From: Viola odorata
Taxonomy: Eukaryota > Streptophyta > Magnoliopsida > Malpighiales > Violaceae
Direction: 5' to 3'
DNA: 64,000 nt
NCBI GenBank assembly: GCA_963691705.1
Contig: OY829545.1
Span: 13,345,893-13,409,892, forward strand
Part shown: positions 60,150-64,000 of the stretch, one piece after another
Layout: each line of letters begins with the position of its first letter
Position numbering within the stretch: the first letter of the stretch is position 1
The notes under the pieces: generated by a model
The model's input: only the letters and a program-made list of their open reading frames with translations
Database searches by the model: none
Told to the model about the DNA's origin: nothing
Position numbers and translations under genes: made by a program

Positions 60150-60509
60150 ATTAGTGGCAAAAATCTCTTATACTAACCTCTACACATTCCATGTACGGGT
60201 TCCCCCGTCAATAACTCGTTGATAAATAACGGTTATCAATGTGTTTCCCCGTCGATAACTTTCACGCTAATATTGACGCAGAAAGACTTCGACTTATAGA
60301 CGGATGGTGCCAAAATTATTCCTATCGATAGCGTTTTCGATTGGATTTTTCGTCGATAACTTCTGTATACTCGTCGATAACTTCCGTATACTCGTCGATA
60401 TTTTTATTTGAGACAAAAAGATTAATCTCTCTTCATCGACGGAAAATCTCATCGTTAAATTTCGACGGGGAAAATATGCATGTCGATCAAAGACTTATTT
60501 TTAGTAGTG
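60150..60509. mobile_element. CACTA (En/Spm) transposon terminal fragment
   Basis: The right end reads TTTTTAGTAGTG, that is CACTACTAAAAA on the minus strand, the CACTA terminus. Inside are subterminal repeats of CGTCGATAAC type, including two perfect-phase 21-bp units TCGTCGATAACTTCTGTATAC (60350-60370) and its near copy (60371-60391), plus inverted forms (ATCGACGG, TTCGACGGGG). The opposite end was not found, so this is a fragment or a deleted element; the left limit is approximate. Confidence 0.7.
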
Positions 60510-60760
60510 ATATATTTTTTTAAAAGATGTAGTAAAAATATCTTTAAAATGTAGTAAAAATATCTATAAAAAATGTGAAAACCTAGTGTTTATTAGTACA
60601 ACAACAATTATCTACATATGTATAATTTTTTAGCGGAAGTGGTTAGAGCATTATTTAATTATTTAATTATTATACTACTACAATATTATACTGTACAATA
60701 CATAACAGTAACACGGGTCGGATGACAATAATTAAACAAATATTTATCTTCCTTTTTTTT

Positions 60761-60791
60761 GGGGGGGGGGAGGGGGGAGCGGCGCGGGGGG
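60761..60791. repeat. G-rich homopurine tract
   Basis: T8 is followed by G10, A, G6, AGCGGCGC and G6 in otherwise AT-rich DNA. Three or more long G runs could form a G-quadruplex, but such runs are also error-prone in sequencing. Confidence 0.6.
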
Positions 60792-60929
60792 ATCATTAAA
60801 TTACAATAAAATATACCTCAAAGTCTCATCTCAATTTATCCCATAATATATTATGTAAATAAGATTTTTTTATAGGGACATTATAATCCTTTCACACTTA
60901 CAATTGGGCGTGGATTTACTATCTGGGTT

Positions 60930-61384
60930 TATTATGCCCTTTGTTATGACCCATGTTGCTTCTGCAAGTGGTCTCTTTCAACTATTTTGCTTTTCAATAG
61001 AGTTTTCTCTTGTTGATCCTGAGGGAGAAGTATGTTGAAGATCGGATTGGCACCAAAGCCATCACAGAGAGGGAGTAATTGGGTGGTCGATGCTTCCCAC
61101 TTCCTTTTTCCGCCTTGGTAATCATTCATGTCTATCTTCCACCCAACAGACACATATGGATTCTTCCATTAAGCATTACCAAAGTGCTCAAGTATGAAAA
61201 AGTGATCTCCTAGACCATTGGATTTGGAGGTCATTTTCATTAATTGTAAAATATTAGTTTGTAGCTTAGCCTTATCCTCCACTTCAAAGGTCCAATTCAT
61301 CCAATCCGGTTTCTTCTTTGAGAAAACCTTTTTTTTATCCGACCTTTTCTGAAAATCAGATGAGAGTTGGAGTTGAATTTGCAT
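60930..61384 (-). pseudogene. Unrecognised decayed coding segment
   Basis: One minus-strand frame runs about 150 codons with a single internal stop (61169-61171). It reads ...KKKPDWMNWTFEVEDKAKLQ... then a stop, WKNPYVSVGWKIDMNDYQGG and ...CDGFGANPIFNILLP. The composition looks protein-like, but I do not recognise the family. It may be a transposon- or gene-derived relic. Confidence 0.3.
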
Positions 61385-63063
61385 ATATGCTTAGATCGAG
61401 TAATTATATTATACACTCCAGACATATCATTCTATTTATCTACTCATATTAACTAATAGGAAGCTATATATTAAAGCTAGTGCTTATCGATTAGACAGTT
61501 TAAAATTTTGAATTTTAAAAATACTATAAACTTAGATAGTGATGAGATAAATCTCAAATTGACTCATTCATGTATAATCACCTTATTAGATTGAATGCAC
61601 GTTTAATTGGAATACTGAATGTACTATATAATTTTTCGCTTTGCTATTATGAGATAATCACTCTTGTCCTATATATTTAGGCTCATTTAATAAACAAATC
61701 ACGACAAACTCAGCCTGTTTAATGACGGGACTAAATCGAGACAGACTTGAGACTTGTTTGATCTATCTCGTCTAGAAAAAAAAAATGTAGGTTATTTTGA
61801 CTTGTCGCAATCATGTTCATGGTTGATATCATGGACATTAGCTCTCGCTTGAACCCCTCACCTTTTTTATAACAAAAATAAAAATAAAGACGAGTCAAAT
61901 TTAGTTGGGTCTAGTTTTGGATCCGTCTAACTTATGGAGCGGGTAGTGATCTTGTTTAGAAACAAACCTTATTCCAGCCCATCCTAAATTTTGACGGATC
62001 TATTGTCACCCTTAACTACGCACATGACTAATGTCACTTTTTTCTTGGATAATTTTGTTTACCATTACACGGTGTTATGTTGATAATTATGAAAGTTAAA
62101 TAATACATCATGATATTCGTCGAGAATATCATAATGTATTTAAACTGAGATTAAGACCGAATTGGGCATCAATCAATTAAGAGAAGTAGGTGAAAATTTG
62201 AAGTTTAATTAGGGTGAAATTGGAGTAGGATTGAGATTTTTAATTAATATAAATAATATAAATATTTATATAAATTATTAAAAAATGTACATATTTTACT
62301 ATTTAATGTTTTTAAAAAAAAAATGGTATTTACATTTTGATTAATACTTTCCTTTCTATAAGTTAAGAAAAAATACACACAATATAAATGAAGGAAAAAA
62401 TAGTTAGCACGTAAACATTTAAATAAAAAAAAAGATTAGAATGTGATTTGGTGGAACAATCGTTTAGGTGAATTTTTAACTGGTTTTAACCGAGTTTGTT
62501 TTCCTATTCTTGGGCGTAACGAATTTTAAAAGTAGATTAAATCAAATTTTATGTTTCATATTATCTTTTTTTTCTTAAAGCAACTGGTCAGACCGGATTT
62601 GACTGGGTCTTACAATTAACCTAAACACTAAATCACATTTAACCCAAGTTGAGTGTGACCCAAATGAAATTAAACTCCTTATCCGCAAAAAGAGTACAGA
62701 AAGAAACCAACTATATATATATATATATATATATATTTACTTGGATTTAACGTCACAGAGAAATTGACTATTTCGTTACGCAAGAAAGGAGTCACCTTAC
62801 TTCCCCAATTTGTAATTGTCCGTTAATATATTATACTCTCTCCCCTTCGCATAAACTCTGAAGTTCTTCCTCTTAAAAAAAAACTCTGAAGTTCTGAACT
62901 CAATTTTTCTTGGGTTGTTTCATTTGTCACCAGATATCAGATTGGCCAGCCAGCCAACCTAGTAACTCTATCTATCCAGCAGTGTTCTTTCCTTTTTCTT
63001 TTCTTTGATTTCCTTTTTGGGTAATGTAATAAGGACAAGAGTGTTAATTTTGGTGGAGGAAAG
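61385..63063. other. AT-rich intergenic region and NLA upstream sequence
   Basis: No gene is seen. A (TA)n microsatellite lies at 62712-62736. Near 62846-62900 the segment AAACTCTGAAGTTCT occurs twice, about 30 bases apart, in what may be the NLA leader. I found no miR827-like target site by eye. Confidence 0.45.
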
Positions 63064-63987
63064 ATGAAGTTTTGCAAGAAATACGAGGAGTACATGCAGC
63101 GGCAGGAGAAAGAGCTACCTGGGCTTGGATTCAAAAAGCTCAAGAAGATCTTGAAAAAGTGCAAGACAGATTTTGAATCTCATCAGGATCATCATAACCT
63201 CCATGCCCAATCCTGTCCTCAACACTGCTCAGGTTTTTGTCTCCAAATTCTGTCTTGTTCTATCTCTTGTAAAATTTGATGTTCTTTCTTTAGATGCTCT
63301 TTTCTGTTTCGACTCCTCTGTAACTATTTTTTGTTTCTTTGAAAAAATGAAGTCTTACAACTGGGTTTGTTAGTGAAATTCTGTTTATGGGCATCATTTC
63401 AAAGGTTTTATTGATTCAGCATGAGTGTCCCCAGTTATATACATACCCTAGTGATTTGATAATATCTGCAATTGTTTGCCACGTAACTGACTTACAACTA
63501 TGTAAAGAGACCATTTTGGTTTAAGGATATGGTGGAAAATTGTTAGTTGGTGAAAGGAATAATCAAAATTCATTTCCCAGTGGCAGAGATGTTAAAAAAT
63601 CTGATCTGCTGTAGTTATTGGTATGGCAGTCTAGCCATCAGACGAAAAGGGCTTCTCTTTGATGCTTGTTGCTTGTTCTTATGCAAAAAGCCTCTCTGAT
63701 TTAGCTTTACATTTTTATAATTCAAGTTTTTGATGGGTGCAGTGTGTGATGGGACCTTCTTCCCTTCCCTGCTCGAGGAAATGTCTGCAATAGTTGGGTG
63801 CTTTAACAATCGGGCGCAGAAACTTATTGAGCTGCATCTATCTTCAGGGTTTTGTAAATACTTCATGTGGTTTAGGGGCAAGCAACAGAAGAACCATGTT
63901 TCCTTAATCCAGGAAGGTCAGGATCTAGTTACCTATGCACTCATCAACGCAATTGGAGTTCGCAAAATCCTCAAGAAATACGATAAG
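63064..63987 (+). CDS. NLA: SPX-RING E3 ubiquitin ligase NLA/BAH1, N-terminal part (cut by window edge)
   Basis: Two exons are visible (63064-63232, 63743-63987) in consistent phase; the gene continues past the window, with a donor at 63988. The 138 residues are an SPX domain: [52 protein letters not shown] and the lysine-rich helix [14 protein letters not shown]. The lysine clusters bind inositol pyrophosphates. NLA is the RING ligase that, with PHO2, removes PHT1 phosphate transporters and the nitrate transporter NRT1.7 from the plasma membrane; in Arabidopsis it is a miR827 target. The RING domain should lie outside the window. Other SPX proteins are unlikely because the PQHCSVCDGTFF segment is characteristic of NLA/BAH1. 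Confidence 0.9.
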
Positions 63988-64000
63988 GTACTTTAGCTTC

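Noticed and set aside
62700..63063. miR827 target site in the NLA leader
   Set aside because: Visual comparison with the expected target gave no convincing match; it could lie elsewhere in an unseen leader exon.

Overview
The window is nuclear DNA of a flowering plant, a eudicot on the evidence of its gene set. Genes are split by many short AT-rich introns, intergenic DNA is AT-rich, and Stowaway, hAT-like, CACTA and TRIM elements are scattered through it. I cannot name the species. I rebuilt exons by joining reading frames at GT-AG (occasionally GC-AG) junctions and checking that every phase adds up. Protein identities rest on recognising conserved family sequence, not on a database search.

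Layout. (1) 889-1843 +: REF/SRPP lipid-droplet protein, with two G-box/ABRE cores upstream. (2) 3656-7648 -: TOC159, the chloroplast preprotein receptor, as one long open exon. (3) 7.7-13.1 kb: gene-poor, AT-rich, with a large Stowaway-type element at 10751-11434. (4) 13111-23081 +: FHA + AAA ATPase gene, 27 coding exons. (5) 24081-26081 -: thiamin pyrophosphokinase, divergent from (6) 26526-32557 +: PMS1 mismatch-repair MutL homologue, 12 exons, with an in-frame TAA in exon 7. (7) 33422-35310 +: LSM4. (8) 35898-38911 -: WD40 protein of the WDR89/GIGANTUS1 type. (9) 40192-41875 -: p23 co-chaperone with a (GGM)n tract. (10) 42.6-46.4 kb: a cluster of small mobile elements, namely a Stowaway MITE, a TRIM with a perfect 5-bp target duplication, a hAT-like MITE with an 8-bp duplication, and two copies of another MITE family. 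(11) 49080-54869 +: ABCC4-type ABC transporter, 1507 residues. (12) 55468-56310 -: universal stress protein (USP). (13) 56.7-61.4 kb: repeats plus a broken second USP copy that has lost exon 1. (14) 63064 to the edge, +: the start of an NLA/BAH1 SPX-RING ubiquitin ligase.

The genes do not form one pathway; they are neighbours by descent. From memory, nearly all have Arabidopsis counterparts in three tight clusters (AT4G02450-02510, AT1G02860-02890, AT2G47710-47800), so the window looks like an ancestral linkage block that Arabidopsis has split and thinned.

I found no new multi-gene system. The observations most worth checking are the PMS1 nonsense codon together with two GC-AG introns in the same gene, an LSM4 start codon isolated in its own exon before a GC donor, a 4 x 30-residue repeat in the TOC159 acidic domain, and the USP pseudogene whose tail comes from repeat-like DNA.
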